Shown here: positions 46,653-59,850 of the stretch, one piece after another
Numbering within the stretch: the first letter of the stretch is position 1
Layout of the letters: every line of letters starts with the position of its first letter
NCBI GenBank assembly: GCA_026826555.1
Contig: JAKSZT010038599.1
Coordinates: forward strand, 523,727 to 587,726
Source of the DNA: Tolypeutes matacus
Taxonomy: Eukaryota; Chordata; Mammalia; Cingulata; Chlamyphoridae
Length of the DNA stretch: 64,000 bases
Direction of reading: 5' to 3'
Notes under the pieces: generated by a model
Databases searched by the model: none
What the model was told of the DNA's origin: nothing
What the model saw: only the letters and a program-made list of their open reading frames with translations
Translations under genes and position numbers: made by a program

Positions 46653-47244
46653 TTTGGCAGTTTGAAATTATTTTATGAATCCCAAAAGGAGAAAATTTAT
46701 GTTTTAAACTAATCCATTCCTGAGGGTCATTTTGGTTGGACTAGTGAGTGAGGTGTGAGCCAGTTTGAGTTTCTGCCCTCTTGCTGGTTCTGATATAACC
46801 TGAGACACAGAGGAATAGAGAGTTAAGCTGTATGCTATATTTGATCCTGCCATATGAGAGAAAGGACAGGCTTAAAGAGCTGAGGCCCAGGGCGAGATAA
46901 GCCATATGTCTGATAGCTTGCAGCTGAACTCAAGAAGAAAGCAGAGCAGCTGAACCTGAGAGAGGAGGCCCAGTAAGAGACAAACCCTATGCCTGGTCGC
47001 CCACAGCTGAGCTCTAGGAGACGTTACAGCCTGGAGTGGAAAGCAGAGACGTAGGTAGAGATGGCCAGCCATCTTGTTTCAACACATGGCATCCGACTTC
47101 GGTGAGAAAGCACCTCTTATGGTGCCTTGAATTGGACTTTTCATGACCTTGGAACTGTAAGCTTTTACCCCCAATAAATCCCCTTTGTAAATGCCAACAC
47201 ATATTTGGTACTTTGCATCTGCAGCCCTTTGGCAAACTAAAACA
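46653..47244 (+). mobile_element. Solo-LTR-like xenarthran repeat, copy 2
   Basis: It starts TTTGGCAGTTTGAAATTATT and ends GGCAAACTAAAACA. Both ends match copy 1 at 25912-26482 read in the other orientation. AATAAA at 47173-47178 lies 66 bp before the 3' end, and the terminal TG has apparently mutated to TT. The middle (about 46740-47020), rich in GAGAG and CAGCTGA words, differs from copy 1, suggesting another subfamily. The flanking 5-mers, GTATA and GTGTC, match only weakly, so this copy looks older or has damaged flanks. No viral gene is present. Minus-strand frames of 66 and 169 codons overlapping it (46872-47523) are artefacts of this repeat and the GA tract. Confidence 0.65.
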
Positions 47245-47400
47245 GTGTCTATTCAGAGAAGACTGGCAATATGAAGCCAGGATTGATGGAAGAGATATTC
47301 CAAATTTGTAAGCCATCTGTTCATCTTTCCTCTTTAAAAGTATATGAGTTTGAATCTTATAGGTCTGAGACTGCTTGGGAAGAAAGAAAGTCAGAAAAAA

Positions 47401-47478
47401 GAGAGAGAGAGCAAGGGGTGGTGGCAAGAAAGACAGTGAGAGAGAGAGAGAGGGAGAGAGAGAGAAGGAGAGAGAGAA
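47401..47478. repeat. (GA)n purine tract
   Basis: GA runs at 47401-47411 and 47434-47478, with GGGA and AAGG interruptions, form an almost pure purine strand. Confidence 0.9.
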
Positions 47479-47571
47479 TACCTGCAGCTGAAAACAGTGA
47501 CTTGAAAAACAAGATTTTATCAATGCTCATGAAACAAAATCCAAAGTTTGTGTTCTCTGGTTTTGAATAAG

Positions 47572-47705
47572 GGTAGTGGTTAAAATTAAGGACTTGAGTG
47601 AAACATACTTGGGTTCAAAGATCATCTCCTCTACCTAGTAGCTGAGCTTAATTGGGTTCTTAAACCTTACTAAGCATCTCTTTTTTTGCACAGATTAAAG
47701 AGATA
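47572..47705 (+). mobile_element. MIR SINE, sense
   Basis: GGTAGTGGTTAAAATTAAGG at the 5' end, then ACTTGGGTTCAAAGATC, AGTAGCTGAGCTTAATTGGG, CTTAAACCTTACTAAGCATC and AGATAATAGCTACTG. This covers most of a MIR, including the tRNA-derived head. Confidence 0.7.
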
Positions 47706-47707
47706 AT

Positions 47708-47925
47708 AGCTACTGTTTGTCAGTCATTTCCAATGGGCCAGCCATTGTTCTTTGCATTACGTGTTATTTCATTTAATCCTCACAACAATCCTATTACAAT
47801 TATTATCGTTATTCCCCATTTTACATGTAAGGAAGCTGAAGCTTAAAGAGGTTAGACACTTTGCTCCAGTCACCCAACTGCTCTTTCTACCTGGGTAGTC
47901 AGAACACAGTCTGCACTCCTTATCA
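47708..47925 (-). mobile_element. MIR SINE, antisense
   Basis: TTATTTCATTTAATCCTCAC, ATTCCCCATTTTACATGTAA, GAAGCTGAAGCTTAAAGAGG and TTTGCTCCAGTCACCCAACT are the well-preserved antisense MIR core. It starts immediately after the sense MIR at 47572-47705, in inverted orientation. Confidence 0.8.
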
Positions 47926-49032
47926 CTGCTGCTTTGTGCAGATTTCCTGCATACAGTAAGTGCTATATGAAATGGGTTTTTATTCATAACAATTCTGAAA
48001 TAGACCAATTATGCTTTAGGCATTTTATTATAAATTACACAGCACAGAAGTGTGACAAAGTGATAGTTTGGCATTCTTCCTGGCACAAATAGTACTCATG
48101 AGTGGAATGATACTTTTAAATATCAGACATTTTTTTCTCCTATTACTCTTTGAAAGACCAAAAGGAGAACATTGTTTTCTTTAGTACTTCTAAATATCCC
48201 AGACAATCAATACTGGTTTATAGACCATATTGCTAATTGTTAACTCAATTTGTCAAGTGGAAAAGGATTTAGTATATTTTCTGTAGCTACCAAAAGCAGT
48301 ATATAAAAAGGTGTAGTTGTAGTATAAGTTATCAGGAGTCAAGGTTTGCAGTTACAGTTCTTGTAGTAACCTAACTGAAGTGGTGAAAGTCATTGGATCT
48401 ACATCAGGGTCTTCCTGTGTAAAGGGTTAAGTGAGTTCAAACACAAATGGTACTTCCAGCTCTAAGCTCAATGATTCTGCAGTTTGGTAGATAAAGGCAT
48501 AGGAAGGAATATCACATTTGCCTCAATAGGATAATTCAGGTTATCCAAATCTACAATAATCTACTTTTCTACTTTTTGAAGTAATCAGCATTATGTTGGT
48601 AAAAATACTTAAAAGAACTCCTTGCCAGCAATGATTTAGAAGATACAACTCTGCTGAGTTGGAATTTGTACTAGATTAGATCTTAAGGAAAATTTAAATT
48701 TCTCACCTTCAGTTTCTAAATTCACTTACATAAACTAAATGCTTATATAAACAGAGAAATCCTCAGAGAGGACTTACAGAGGTTATATTCTGACTTCTTA
48801 ATCTCTTCTCATCTTAAAGATGACAGGACTGGAAAAACAAAACAAACAACATCCCCAAGTAGAGTGAAACCAAATTTCCAATTACTCTGAAAATTCTCTC
48901 AGTCTAGCAATAGAAAAATAAACCCAAACACCTGCTATGTTTTGATGTAAATCAAATTCAGGCAGGGTTATTCCTCTAAAATTTCTCAAGTAGTAATAAA
49001 TCTGGCTTCATTGGTAAGTGATATAAAACTGA

Positions 49033-49132
49033 TCATTGTTTCTTAAAGTCTGGACCTCAGGCCAGCTGCATTAGAATTACCCTGTACAAATCACAGGCTC
49101 TTGGATTCCATAAACTTTTGAATCAGAGTCTT
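49033..49132. mobile_element. MER5-type hAT DNA transposon fragment
   Basis: TTTCTTAAAGTCTGGACC, CAGCTGCATTAGAATTACCC, CACAGGCTCTTGGATTCC and TTTTGAATCAGAGTCTTTTT resemble the MER5A left half. The right terminal repeat is missing. Confidence 0.65.
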
Positions 49133-49180
49133 TTTGTTTTGTTTTGTTTTTTAAGCAAACTTCCTTGTCAGTGGCTTTCT

Positions 49181-49206
49181 CACACACACACACAATATAT
49201 ATATAT
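49181..49206. repeat. (CA)n(TA)n microsatellite
   Basis: About seven CA units followed by about six AT units. Confidence 0.9.
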
Positions 49207-50244
49207 TTTTACCAAGATGCACAGTAAGAGGTATATCTTAGGCTAATGTCTCCTGTCCATGATGGTTTGTAGTATCATACTGGCCTGTGAATATTCCATA
49301 AAAAATCATTTGTGATTAAAATTATAAACTAAGAAGGAATCTAAGCAGTCAAACATTGCCATGGTTGTATCTGTAATTTGGTTAACATTTATGGAATATC
49401 CATGAAGTCCCAGGCTCTATGATAATAGACACTAAGTCATATCATTTTTATAAGATGAAAAGGAAAATCTTTTTATAACTGAAATAACTCTCTTTAATTT
49501 TCAGAATTTTTATTATGGAAATGAAAAGTGTTCCAATTTTTCTTAATAAAACCAATATTTCATTTGTTCTTGCTAAAATTTGTGGGCTGTTATGGTGACT
49601 TAATATAGTATTTCTTTTGATATGAGTCAGTCATCGACTTAAGTTTGGTTTGTACTTTGTTTGCTGTGTTTTGTGTTTGTTAATTTAAGCAGTGGTTATA
49701 TCAGTTCTAACATTCCCCCATAGTTATAATGGAGATTATAAAATGTGAACATGGAGAGGCCATGGTTAAATGGAAAATAACGAAGTTGAATAAAGTGACC
49801 TATCAAGGTCTCTTCCAACTCTAAAATTCTGAGGGTCAGTTTCTGATGTATGTGCTTTAAACATATTCCAGTGAGCATAGAACTATTAGAAGAGTGAGGT
49901 ATTCAAGACTATTACACTACCCAACCTAGTTTAATGTAATTGTGCTCTACAATGCAAACAAATTATCTCCAAAACTCAGTTACCCTTCACAGATCTTATT
50001 TCGCTCATAAAATTACAGGCCCCATCCACAACATCCCACTCTCTAAGCCTCTCACCACTTTACATGATGTATAATTATTAGGCACAGTGGGACTAACTGC
50101 AGACCACCTGTATCACAGCCCCACTCCAGCCCTCAGAGAGGATTCGCTTGACATCATGAACTCACACACAGCCTCAAATGAGCTAATTCTAAAATATATC
50201 CTTCACCACATTTCTGGCCTTTGTTTTGGGTTATCTTTAGTATA

Positions 50245-50430
50245 AACAATTTCATTCTTACAAATATTTCTTGAACATTTCCTAGATGAGAAACACCATG
50301 TTACAAAGAGTTGTGAAGAAGTGATAAATATCTTTGTTGCTCTCTCAAAAGATGACAGGATTGGTAAAAAGATATACAGAAATAAATTCCCTAAAATATT
50401 TGGGAGTTTGATTCGTGGCACAGATTGAAC
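50245..50430 (-). mobile_element. L2 LINE fragment, antisense
   Basis: TTACAAATATTTCTTGAACA with TTTCCTAGATGAG, and CTCTCAAAAGATGACAGG, suit the antisense L2 3' end with losses. Confidence 0.4.
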
Positions 50431-50449
50431 TCTTAGTACATGTGCCACT

Positions 50450-53400
50450 AAGTGTCAAAGTGTGTAGCATCAACAATAATAATAATTTCAAAAGATTGTC
50501 AAGAACTTAGAGTGGTTGTGAGACGTATCATTGGCAACCTGGACCTCCAGACTGATTTGCTTTTAGGTAGGTGAAGAGGAGACCGAAAGTACTCAGAGAG
50601 AGAGAAAGGATGCAGCATGGTCACACATTGCGAAAAGCTGTTGTATGTTTGGGAAAGAGGGGAGATTAGGTTTGGATATAGTATTATTTGGGGAGAAGTG
50701 TTTGGGTAGATGTGCTAGGATCAAATCCTAGCACCCCTGGGTTATCAGATCAAGAAGTATAACTTTGAGTGTGATAAGGAGTGACTGCAGTTCTTGAATA
50801 GAAAACTAACTTACTGGAATTTTAGGCATATTGTTGTGGTAAAATTCCAAAAGAAAAAGTAAATACTGAGACTTGAGGAAGATGAAAAAAGTCGGGCATT
50901 TATGTTGTTGGATGCATTAAAAGTAAAAAGGATGGTGGTGGTAAAGGCAGAAGAGCAGTGGGTGGAACAAGCTAAGCATGGAGTAAAGCTGCCCTGGGCC
51001 AAGGTGGTGTTTTTAAATGAGATATATTAGAACTGTACATCGGTAGATGAGTGGGAAAAAGAGGCTAGGCAGGTGTGATATTAGAGGCCAAAATCTCTAA
51101 TTCCTTTTTTTTCTTTTTTTTTTTTTTTAACTCAGTTCATATCCCATTGTATTCCAGTCTGTATTTGAGGGGGGGATTTTTATTGTTAGTTTCTATTGCA
51201 ATAGATTTCACTTTTGCCTTGAAAAAATTCCCCAAATATGTTGTTACTTTCCTTTTAAAAAAACAATACAAACTGAATTGTCTGGAAAATGGTGCTTCTT
51301 CCAATTATGTGAATTTCTCTTCTATCTTTCATCACTAGCAAAACAACAATGGAGTGGGAGACGTAGACTAGTGGCTGATACCCCCTTTCTCCCAGCCCAA
51401 ATCTTCTCTGGGATTGCATTGAAGTAAAAAACACTCCTGGGTGTCCCCCTATTTCTTATACCAATTCATAATTGCAGGTCTCAGTTGATTAAATCTGATC
51501 ATTGTTATGTTCCTTTCTCTTTCTTCTTCTTTTTTAAGGTATGTTTTTCTCTCCTTGATTACTAAATTTAATGTTTTTGGTGACCTGGGGAGGAAAACTA
51601 AATAAAACAAAACAGAAATTCTTCAGAAAGATTTAATACTTTCCCACTAAATATGAAAGCTTTTTTTTTTTTTTTAACCAAACATGCTTCATTACATAAA
51701 CAAAAGCCAAATACTTAATGAAGTAAATTGGATAATAGAGACTTTCTTTTACCACATAAGCCTCCCATTTTTCCTGATGATAAGAAATAGTAGAAACTGT
51801 CATGGGACATGACTAACTAGAAACTACCAATTGTGTGTTGGCCAAGTAAAAAGATTAATCTTTCCCTCAAGCTTATTTATGGTAATTAATCAAAATATCC
51901 AGGGGTGCCAAGACAAATTAAGCATGTTAATGTAGTATTTTATAACCTGCTTTGGAAAGGATATCTCCACTCAGTAGTCTCTATAGGCTGGCCATATTTA
52001 ACTTAAACAATTAAAAAAATATGCTGAAATGAGCATCGCTCATTTTCATGAAGTTTTATGGGGTCTATTTTGAAGGAGGTAGAGCTAGCTGCAGGGAGAA
52101 AAGATGAGGTGTGAAGAATTAGTAACAACCAAAGAGGACAGAAGTTATTTTTTTTATTCGGTTTGTATTTTTCTCATTGACTTTCCCACTCTTCGTAGCC
52201 TGTTAGGTGCATCGGTTACATCTCTCTGGAAAGTGGACCATCAGGGCAAGCAGGCAACTGCATTGTAATTCTCTGGTATGTAAGTATCTGACTTTGGAGT
52301 TGTCAATCTGACATCCAGAACAAACCAGTCTTATAGAAGTAGAGAAAAAAGTAGTTTACAAATCCATTTCTGCATTTGGCTTATTAAATAGCTATGAAAA
52401 ATATTCTCAGAAAGAACACATCGCTCTGGAAAGTTTTAAAAATGAGTCCCACTTTATCTCCAAAAGCATCAAAATACATTTTCTCCATCATTACTAATGT
52501 AATAAAATCCCTTCCTTCACATAAGCAAAATAATTATTTTACAAGAATACTTTCACTCATACAAACACCCTTGACATTCTCAGTCTTTTTCTGTATCCTA
52601 GGAAGACTACTAAATATTCAAACTATTGACAGCACATACTCCCCAGGGTTAACATTACCTAGGCCCATTTGTCACATGTTTTTAAGGTCCTTCTCTTTTA
52701 CAAAGCTGAAAGTTGCTCTTTGCCCTGAAAGTACAGTTATTTTAAAAATTACCATTAGCTATTGTCTGTGAATGTTAAAGCTGCCTCTTCCCAAGGCAGA
52801 GTTCTGTGAGAGTATTAAACCAGAGGTAGGAATGTCAAAGTCCCCAGGCAGTCCTTTGGTCTCTAGCTCACAGATCCCCTGAAGCACTTCCATAATGTCC
52901 TTCAGCACATTTCCACCCTGGTACAATCCCTTCCTCCTTAGGTGAGTTTTCTTCTTACTTTGAAAGAACTCACAAACCTCATAATGCTCTTATTCATGAA
53001 TGCCCATTTATCCCTTCACAACTCGAATTTCCTTGATTGACAAATGCAAATCACAATATGAGCAGGCTTTAATGTCCTATGTCTCCGAAAATGAATTTAT
53101 CAAATCACACACTAATTTCTAGTACATCCAGGAGGTTTTATATCTGCTTTCAATATAAAGTGCTTAAAGAAAAGCCAGTAAATAGGAAAATATGAGAAAC
53201 AGGTTTGGTTGTTGATGACAAAGTCTTCTTGCCTATTTATAATCTCATTCTTGCCAGGATTTAAAAGTAAATTCATTGTTAAATGAGAATAAGCAATTAT
53301 ATCACCTGATTTTCAGTGTCAACAAGTGAGAACATTTTTATTTTCTAAAAAAACAGTAGTTCATCTGAAAACTGTGTAACTCTTAAAACTTTTACCAAGT

Positions 53401-54600
53401 TAAATTTCATAAGTAATAATTGCAAGTGATTTATAAAACTCCATGATCTGTTTATTTATAAATAGTTGTTCCCATTTAAATGTATGATGGTTTTGCTAGT
53501 AAAATTTAATAAATTTAAATTTTATATACCTTAATACATATTTAAAACAGAAAATTGATAAATAAGCAAGTACTTAAAATATCTTCCTTTCAAAGCCTTC
53601 TGAATACCACAGATATGGGAAAAATCTTATTAATATTTAATTCAACCCTCTCCTTTGCGTTATTTAGAACTGGCATCTAGGTAGGTAGCATCTAGATTTT
53701 TTTCCCTGTGCCAACTTTCTTCTCACTCCATTATAATTATCATATAATAAAAATCATAATGAGGCCACATCCTTCCTGTTTTCTTGGTTCCCTTATTTTG
53801 TTCCCCAAATATTTCAGCCCATTGCTTTCTGAGGAGTGTTCATCCAGGTATTTTGAAATTCAGGGTGCAGGACTGAATTGATTAATGGAAGACTTGTTCT
53901 GGAGGGCAGGAACAAGAGTTTTCTTTCTTCTTCCCTTTTTCTCCATTTCCTTCCTCACCTGCCTTCGATATCTGGAGGAAGCATAACTTGTTTCTTAGCA
54001 AACATTGGATTCCAGTGGCATATTAAGAAATCCAATCAAGTGCAAATATTCAAGCACAATTTATTTGCAGAAATTGAATGTCTGAATTTGACTTCAGGAT
54101 TCTCATTACTTATTTTGTCCTTCCCACGTTACAGTCAGAGGTATGGAAGGTTCATGTAGAATTGAGGTGCTTTATTATGTAACCTGAATCAGATGCTTCC
54201 TCTTCCCCCACCCCATCAGTATCTCTGGTAGGTTATCTGATCAGAATTTTTTAATTTTTAGAAATCTGAACAATTGTCTTTTCCCTCTCAAAGACACATA
54301 TTGTCCATTCCATTTCCTGTTTTGAAAGGGAAATCATTTGGTCCTTAATGAACATGGTGTGGAACATTGCATATATACTGATGATTTGTCCTATCTTCAT
54401 ATAAATCTAAGATCTTCCTTCTGATAGTTTTTCTAGTATACAACTGTATTTTCTTGGATGCTTCACTACATTCCAAAAGGTTATTATAATGTTAAAAATG
54501 TTATTTTAATGTGGTGGTGGACTAAATAAATAAGTTAGCCCAAGTTTTAGTAGAGACATTCTGTTAAAAATTGAATTTCATAGAGTTCTGATCCCAAGAG
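50450..54600. other. Unique intron, no feature recognised
   Basis: Poly-T runs at about 51105-51130 and 51660-51675 are the only simple sequence of note. A 125-codon plus frame at 52394-52771 shows no domain and is taken as chance. Confidence 0.4.
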
Positions 54601-54629
54601 CCATTAGGACTGATTGATATCCAGGAGAC

Positions 54630-54750
54630 CTGGTTTTCAATCCTGCCTCTGCCTCCAGGATGTTGTGAGACTTTGGGCAACAAGTTTTCCTTTTCTGAGC
54701 CTTAATTTCCTTATATGTAAAATAAGATGATTTCAGGTCACTATTTTGTT
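54630..54750 (+). mobile_element. MIR SINE relic
   Basis: AGACCTGGTTTTCAATCCTG, CTCTGCCTCCAGGATGTTGT, GAGACTTTGGGCAACAAG and GAGCCTTAATTTCCTTATAT follow the sense MIR order. Confidence 0.75.
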
Positions 54751-55473
54751 TTTTTTTTTCTTAAATGCCTTTCAGTGATAACTTGCCATGTTAAAAATTA
54801 TTTCAACACTCAAGTACTAGAATCTTACTACTGTGCTTGGTAACCCATACAGAACTACTGTCAGAAAAAAATAAACATGATTTTTACTAGAATTTGTTTA
54901 TATTGAGAAACACCTGTCACATTACCTGGCAATATTTGGCATTCAGTAAATCATTTTTGCTTTCCTAATAAAATTTAGGGCTAAATTTATTTTAGCAACA
55001 ACTGTAACAAAATATGTGAATAGCTAATTAATTAGAACCTGTGAATGATTATAGAAAATTCAAGTTATTTTTCTCTTTTTGGGAAATGATTATCATTGAA
55101 ATTAAATAAAGGGATGATGATGATTAAGTCATTTCTGACTTGGGCAAGATAAGTTAATTATTATCTCTGGATATTAAGAAAAATAATTTCATTATTAAAC
55201 CAAACCACAAAGAAATCATATCTCATATTTTGTGATATGTTACTCTCTTCAAATTAATAAAAATTTTCATGGTTGAGGAAAGATTAGTGAGTCATCAGAT
55301 AGACTGAATGAATGATCCCTTAAAAGATATTTTGGTACTACCTAAAATTGAAGATGAACCTTTCATTGATAATTTGTTTTATTCTTTTCCCAAATAAGGG
55401 AAAATAAAAAACAATGAAAGATGGGATGATAAACATTAAAAGTTCAATACTGGTAGACTCTCTCAACCATAGA

Positions 55474-55495
55474 GCAAAAGTCTTTTGACTTTTGC
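55474..55495. repeat. Short perfect inverted repeat
   Basis: GCAAAAGTC, loop TTTT, GACTTTTGC: nine-bp arms. Short enough to occur by chance in this much sequence. Confidence 0.6.
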
Positions 55496-55679
55496 CACAT
55501 GATGTGATAATAGGAAATATGTTCTCTTCTAAAACACACTAGGACCTCTGGTCACTTTCATATGTCACTCTATTAAGATGTACAATATGGAAGACAGCAT
55601 TATATGGCCTGGAATTCTGTGTTTATTTTATACTCACTGATAATATTATGTAATGTTTCAATTATATATATGTATTAAT

Positions 55680-55775
55680 TTCCGATTAAATTGAAAGTTC
55701 CTTGAAGTCAGGGACTATTTCATTATTATTTTGCATCTTTCCACGTGTCTGGCCAAAATATGTATATAGTCATTT
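55680..55775 (+). mobile_element. L2 LINE 3'-end fragment
   Basis: TTGAAAGTTCCTTGAAGTCA and GGGACTATTTCATTATTATT with a following GTCTGGCC match the sense L2 3' UTR. Confidence 0.6.
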
Positions 55776-55799
55776 ATGTTCTTTGATACTTGTCATACC

Positions 55800-58700
55800 A
55801 GATTTTTTAGTAGTGAATGTATGTCCCAACACTGACTACTTCATCTGTTCCGTTCTAGAAGGATTTTATTTTCATGCTCATCCTGGTGATATTTATTTTC
55901 CTTTCCACAGACATGTTATCATGCCTCCTCCCAGAATATATGTTGGGTCATTGTTATAGAAGAAAATCATTACCACAGTGAAATAAACAGTATCAACAAC
56001 TATACATCTTGTATCCCTTCTTTGTTGGGACATTAGACCACCAGTGTTGGTAGTTTTGGGGAATGAGGAGCTTTTTGCTTTCTTATATACGTACTAAAGA
56101 TTCATCTTGCTTTAACATGTATTCACTTTAATCTCACACAAAATAACATTAGGCACAAAAGTATTCAACATGACTATTTTTACTAGCCTGATGTAATTTT
56201 AGTGAAAATTACATCAGGCTAGTAATCTTAAAACACAATAATCTGTAACCCACTAGATCATTATTAAAACCAACATGGTACAACTAATACAGATATTTTT
56301 CTGTGAAAAGGATATTCAGCTAATAGGGAAAAGCTTGGAATTTCCTTTCATGATTAAGGGAATTTAGTCCAGGTTACTGGCAGATATAAAATGCAGCCAA
56401 ACATCAACTTGAACTGCAGCACTCATATTGTGTTTCCTCCAATGGATTACGAAAAGCAGAAGCACAAGAACTCCAAAGAAAAATCAATGGCACATTATAC
56501 TGACCCAGATACAAATGATTAATTCGTTGCTGAGTGAGGTAAACACAAAACAAGTTCTTATATTTATAAATGGAAGTTCTTATTTGGGCTTTCCTAAAAG
56601 TTTTCTCAAAATTTCAACAATTCTAAAATTCTTAAGCATCAAATTAATTTTGATTAATTTCATGTGGACTAAATATGAAATTTCCTTCACAGTGCATACA
56701 TGCATTTATCTATGATTCTATTGTTTATACATATTTATTATAATCATGGAAAATTAAAAGAAAAATATAGCTTCCATGGTCAGGGCAAGTTAATTCTCCT
56801 CATACCTTAGTGTCCTATATTAGATTATTATTATTACCATCATTAAGTACCAAGGTCAATAATTTATTTGTAAATCATTTTCAAGCCATCTAAAAGTGTT
56901 GTTTCATTTGAAGACTTTATTAAGTTTATTGACAGTGGATTATTGTTGGAAAACATTTCATTTTTGGATGCCTAGATTTTTGACAGATTTTGTTACAAGG
57001 GAAATGAATTTGATGGATAACATAGGAGGCTATGAGCTACATGAAAAAATACTTACAATTTTTTATAACATTACTTTCTCACATTGAACTATCTGCTGCC
57101 TTACTGTCCAAGGTTGAAGCAAATGTTTTATTAGAAATCAAATCCATTTTTGACAATAAAAAGCCCATATTCCATCACTGAATAAAATACAAGCTCTTCA
57201 AAGAGCCTTTTTCAAATTAATCTTTCAGTTTATGTATTTTAATATGGCATCCAAGAATAAATACAGGATTCATATTCACCCTTCCTCTTAACCTCACTCC
57301 TTTGTGTGAAGACTTCTGATGCCAATGTCAATCTGATAGGAAGATATTCTGTGTCATATATCACTGAGGTTTTCCTTTTTAAATGTAACCCTCATTCATT
57401 TTTTGATCCAGTATAATGGTAGTCAGAATTCATAGCTTTTACTTTTTAGAGACCCATGGACCTTCCTGGGCCAGGCAGGCTCTGTCTTATTTCTACTGGT
57501 ACGTGGACTCTATTAGAAGAGAATTGCTGTAGAATGGTGCAAGGGGTGTATGAAGAGAAAAAAGGGATGAACGACAGAAATAATTTTAAGTTTTTTGTTA
57601 TCTCTCCTTTAGGAATTTTCACAAGTGTATCTAGCAAACTCTCTCACCTACAGCTTCTCTCCCAGTTTCTGCTCACACTTCTGTCTCATCCCACTTTGCC
57701 TGGCAGGTCCACACATGCTCTGATTTTACCCTCTAAGGAGAGACTTCACTACTTTCTCATCCATATAAAATAAAATCATAGTTTGCTTTTTTTGTTGTTG
57801 TTTCAGAACTAAGGTATCCTGTCTCCCCAGACTCTTAATGTGGCAATCTCTCTTCACATTTATTAGCTAAATCACTCTAAATCCTTTTCATAATATTTAC
57901 CACCTACTACACAATGTATAAAATGCTGTTGAGGATGCCAAATTTCTGTTTTTCAGCAACTTCACTGACATCATCACCTTGATGATTAGCTTCTCCCTTC
58001 CCTCTTTTCCTTATCTCATCTCTTCTACTGTACTTTACATTTCCAGAACAAGGGGAACACTTGAATATATCTTCGGATAGTAGTAAGTGCATTCCTGCAG
58101 TTTTGAGGAGGAATTTAAGAGTTTTCCTTATTATTTATTTTAGAGGCTAAAAAGATTCAAAGAGAAACATTTCTTTGTTTTAAGCATTAAAAATTAACTG
58201 CAACTGAGACCTGCCAGATCTATGACATATGCCTTCTACAATTCTTGATTTATCATATATAGTGAAGCAGTTGACAACATACCTCTATTCTTATCTAGCC
58301 TTCTCTTGCTTCATGCTAGGATCAAGGAAATACCTACAGGGGTCTCTTTGGTGTCTTTACTTTGTTCTCTGACTACTTCTACCCAAGAAGTCAAGTTGTA
58401 GGACACTGGACAAACAGTTTGGTAAAAAATATTATCGAAGTTAGTATGCACACATCTGTATCTATAGTACACTTATATTTTATCTTTATTTTCATCTATC
58501 CAATCTGTAATTTTTTTTTAATGGAAAAGGAAAAAAGTAACAATTTTAATTTAAATTATATTCATATGAACCAAAGGAATTCTGGTTTTCATTGGACAAA
58601 TTGAAAATTAATCCCCAAATTTGGTTTATGGATTGATGTATGGATCAGCATGTAACTTTTCATTCAGTTATACTATTTATTTATTAAAAAGTGAATTTAA

Positions 58701-59690
58701 CTTATAGAATGTCAAAAAAGCCATCTGCTTTCACTGATTACCATAAAAAAATCCTCACTGAATTTAAATTTCCAACATAAAATGAACGAAAACATACCAG
58801 GTTCAAGCTTTAAGAGCTATATAACAAGAAATATTTTAGACACAAAAAAAATAGTGTAGTTTTCAATTTGTGTGCTCACTGATAATTTTATTTTTCATTG
58901 AACTTTACTGCAAGCAGTGTTTGAGAGATTTGTTAACCCCTAAAATTTTACAATATATTTTTTGTTTTTAAATGTATGTGGCCTAGTACAAATTAAGTGA
59001 CCATAATCAGTATGCATTTCTTGTAGAGTGGAAACATAAGTGACATTTTGAAATATTTTAATTGCATTGAAAGTGCTAGTGGATATGCCAACGTGAGAAT
59101 AAGATCCTGAAACTAATTAATGTGCCTTCATTTATCAAGAGCACTAGAGCTGTTATAAATACTAATAATAGCATTGTAACAGTATATTTCCATTTGTCTC
59201 TTGACACTCAGTACTGTCATAGTACCCCACATCACTGAGTCGAGGAAACTCTGTGTGCAGATTTAACAAGCATTACACACTGGTCTCTAGTACATTCATG
59301 AGACATGCTCTACTCATTCTTCTTGATCTTACTCCAACATAGTACTGGAATTGATTGACTTGAAAAAGACAACATGCTTATTTCTTACAGAGTTGGAGGA
59401 CTAAGGGCATTAATAAAACATATCCAAAAATAAATGTGTGGATCAGTAACAATAGTAAAAGTACAAAAAACCCCACAATAATTACATCATTATTTGGTGG
59501 GGAGGTAAAGTTGACCTGGGAGGGAGGTGAATACACAGGAATTAGTTTTAATATCAAGCCTGCTTCACAATTAGAGGCTACAGTGACACAGAAAAGCCTT
59601 CAAAATGGCCTGCCCTTCATTTCTCACCTTTCCTTTCTGGACATCTTTGCCAGCAGCGTTTGTCCATCACCATTATTGTGAAAACATACA
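55800..59690. other. Mostly unique AT-rich intron
   Basis: Apart from the hairpin at 56180-56225, I recognise no element. Short open frames (for example 57456-57773, 105 codons) show no known domain. Confidence 0.4.
56180..56225. repeat. Perfect palindromic hairpin, 21-bp arms, 4-nt loop
   Basis: The left arm is 56180-56200 (TTACTAGCCTGATGTAATTT with a final T), the loop is AGTG at 56201-56204, and the right arm at 56205-56225 is its exact reverse complement. Pairing stops at a T-T mismatch outside. It matches no transposon end or known small RNA that I recall. Perfect arms imply recent formation or selection. Confidence 0.95.
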
Positions 59691-59699
59691 GAAATAGCA

Positions 59700-59850
59700 C
59701 TGGGTTAGAAATCTTAGATTTGGTTTTGAATCTTATTTCTTTCAGCCAATGATTACTTTTCTAGTCTTCAGTTTTTTCATGAATAAAAATAAGTAGGTGG
59801 GCTCACTGATGTTTTAAGTCCTTTCAACTAGCTCCAAAAATCTGTGATTC
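59700..59850 (+). mobile_element. MIR SINE relic
   Basis: CTGGGTTAGAAATCTTAG, GGTTTTGAATCTTATTTC, GTCTTCAGTTTTTTCATG, TAGGTGGGCTCACTGATG and ATCTGTGATTCTGTGATT follow the sense order with a typical tail. Confidence 0.6.

Noticed and set aside
47014..47523. 169-codon minus-strand frame with a long Ser/Leu repeat
   Set aside because: The repeat is the translation of the GA/CT microsatellite, and the rest is the LTR-like repeat.
52394..52771. 125-codon plus-strand frame
   Set aside because: No domain, no splice sites in phase and no retrocopy signs; chance frame is the simplest reading.
55474..55495. Nine-bp inverted repeat as a small hairpin gene or terminator
   Set aside because: The arms are short enough to arise by chance, and bacterial-type terminators do not apply here.
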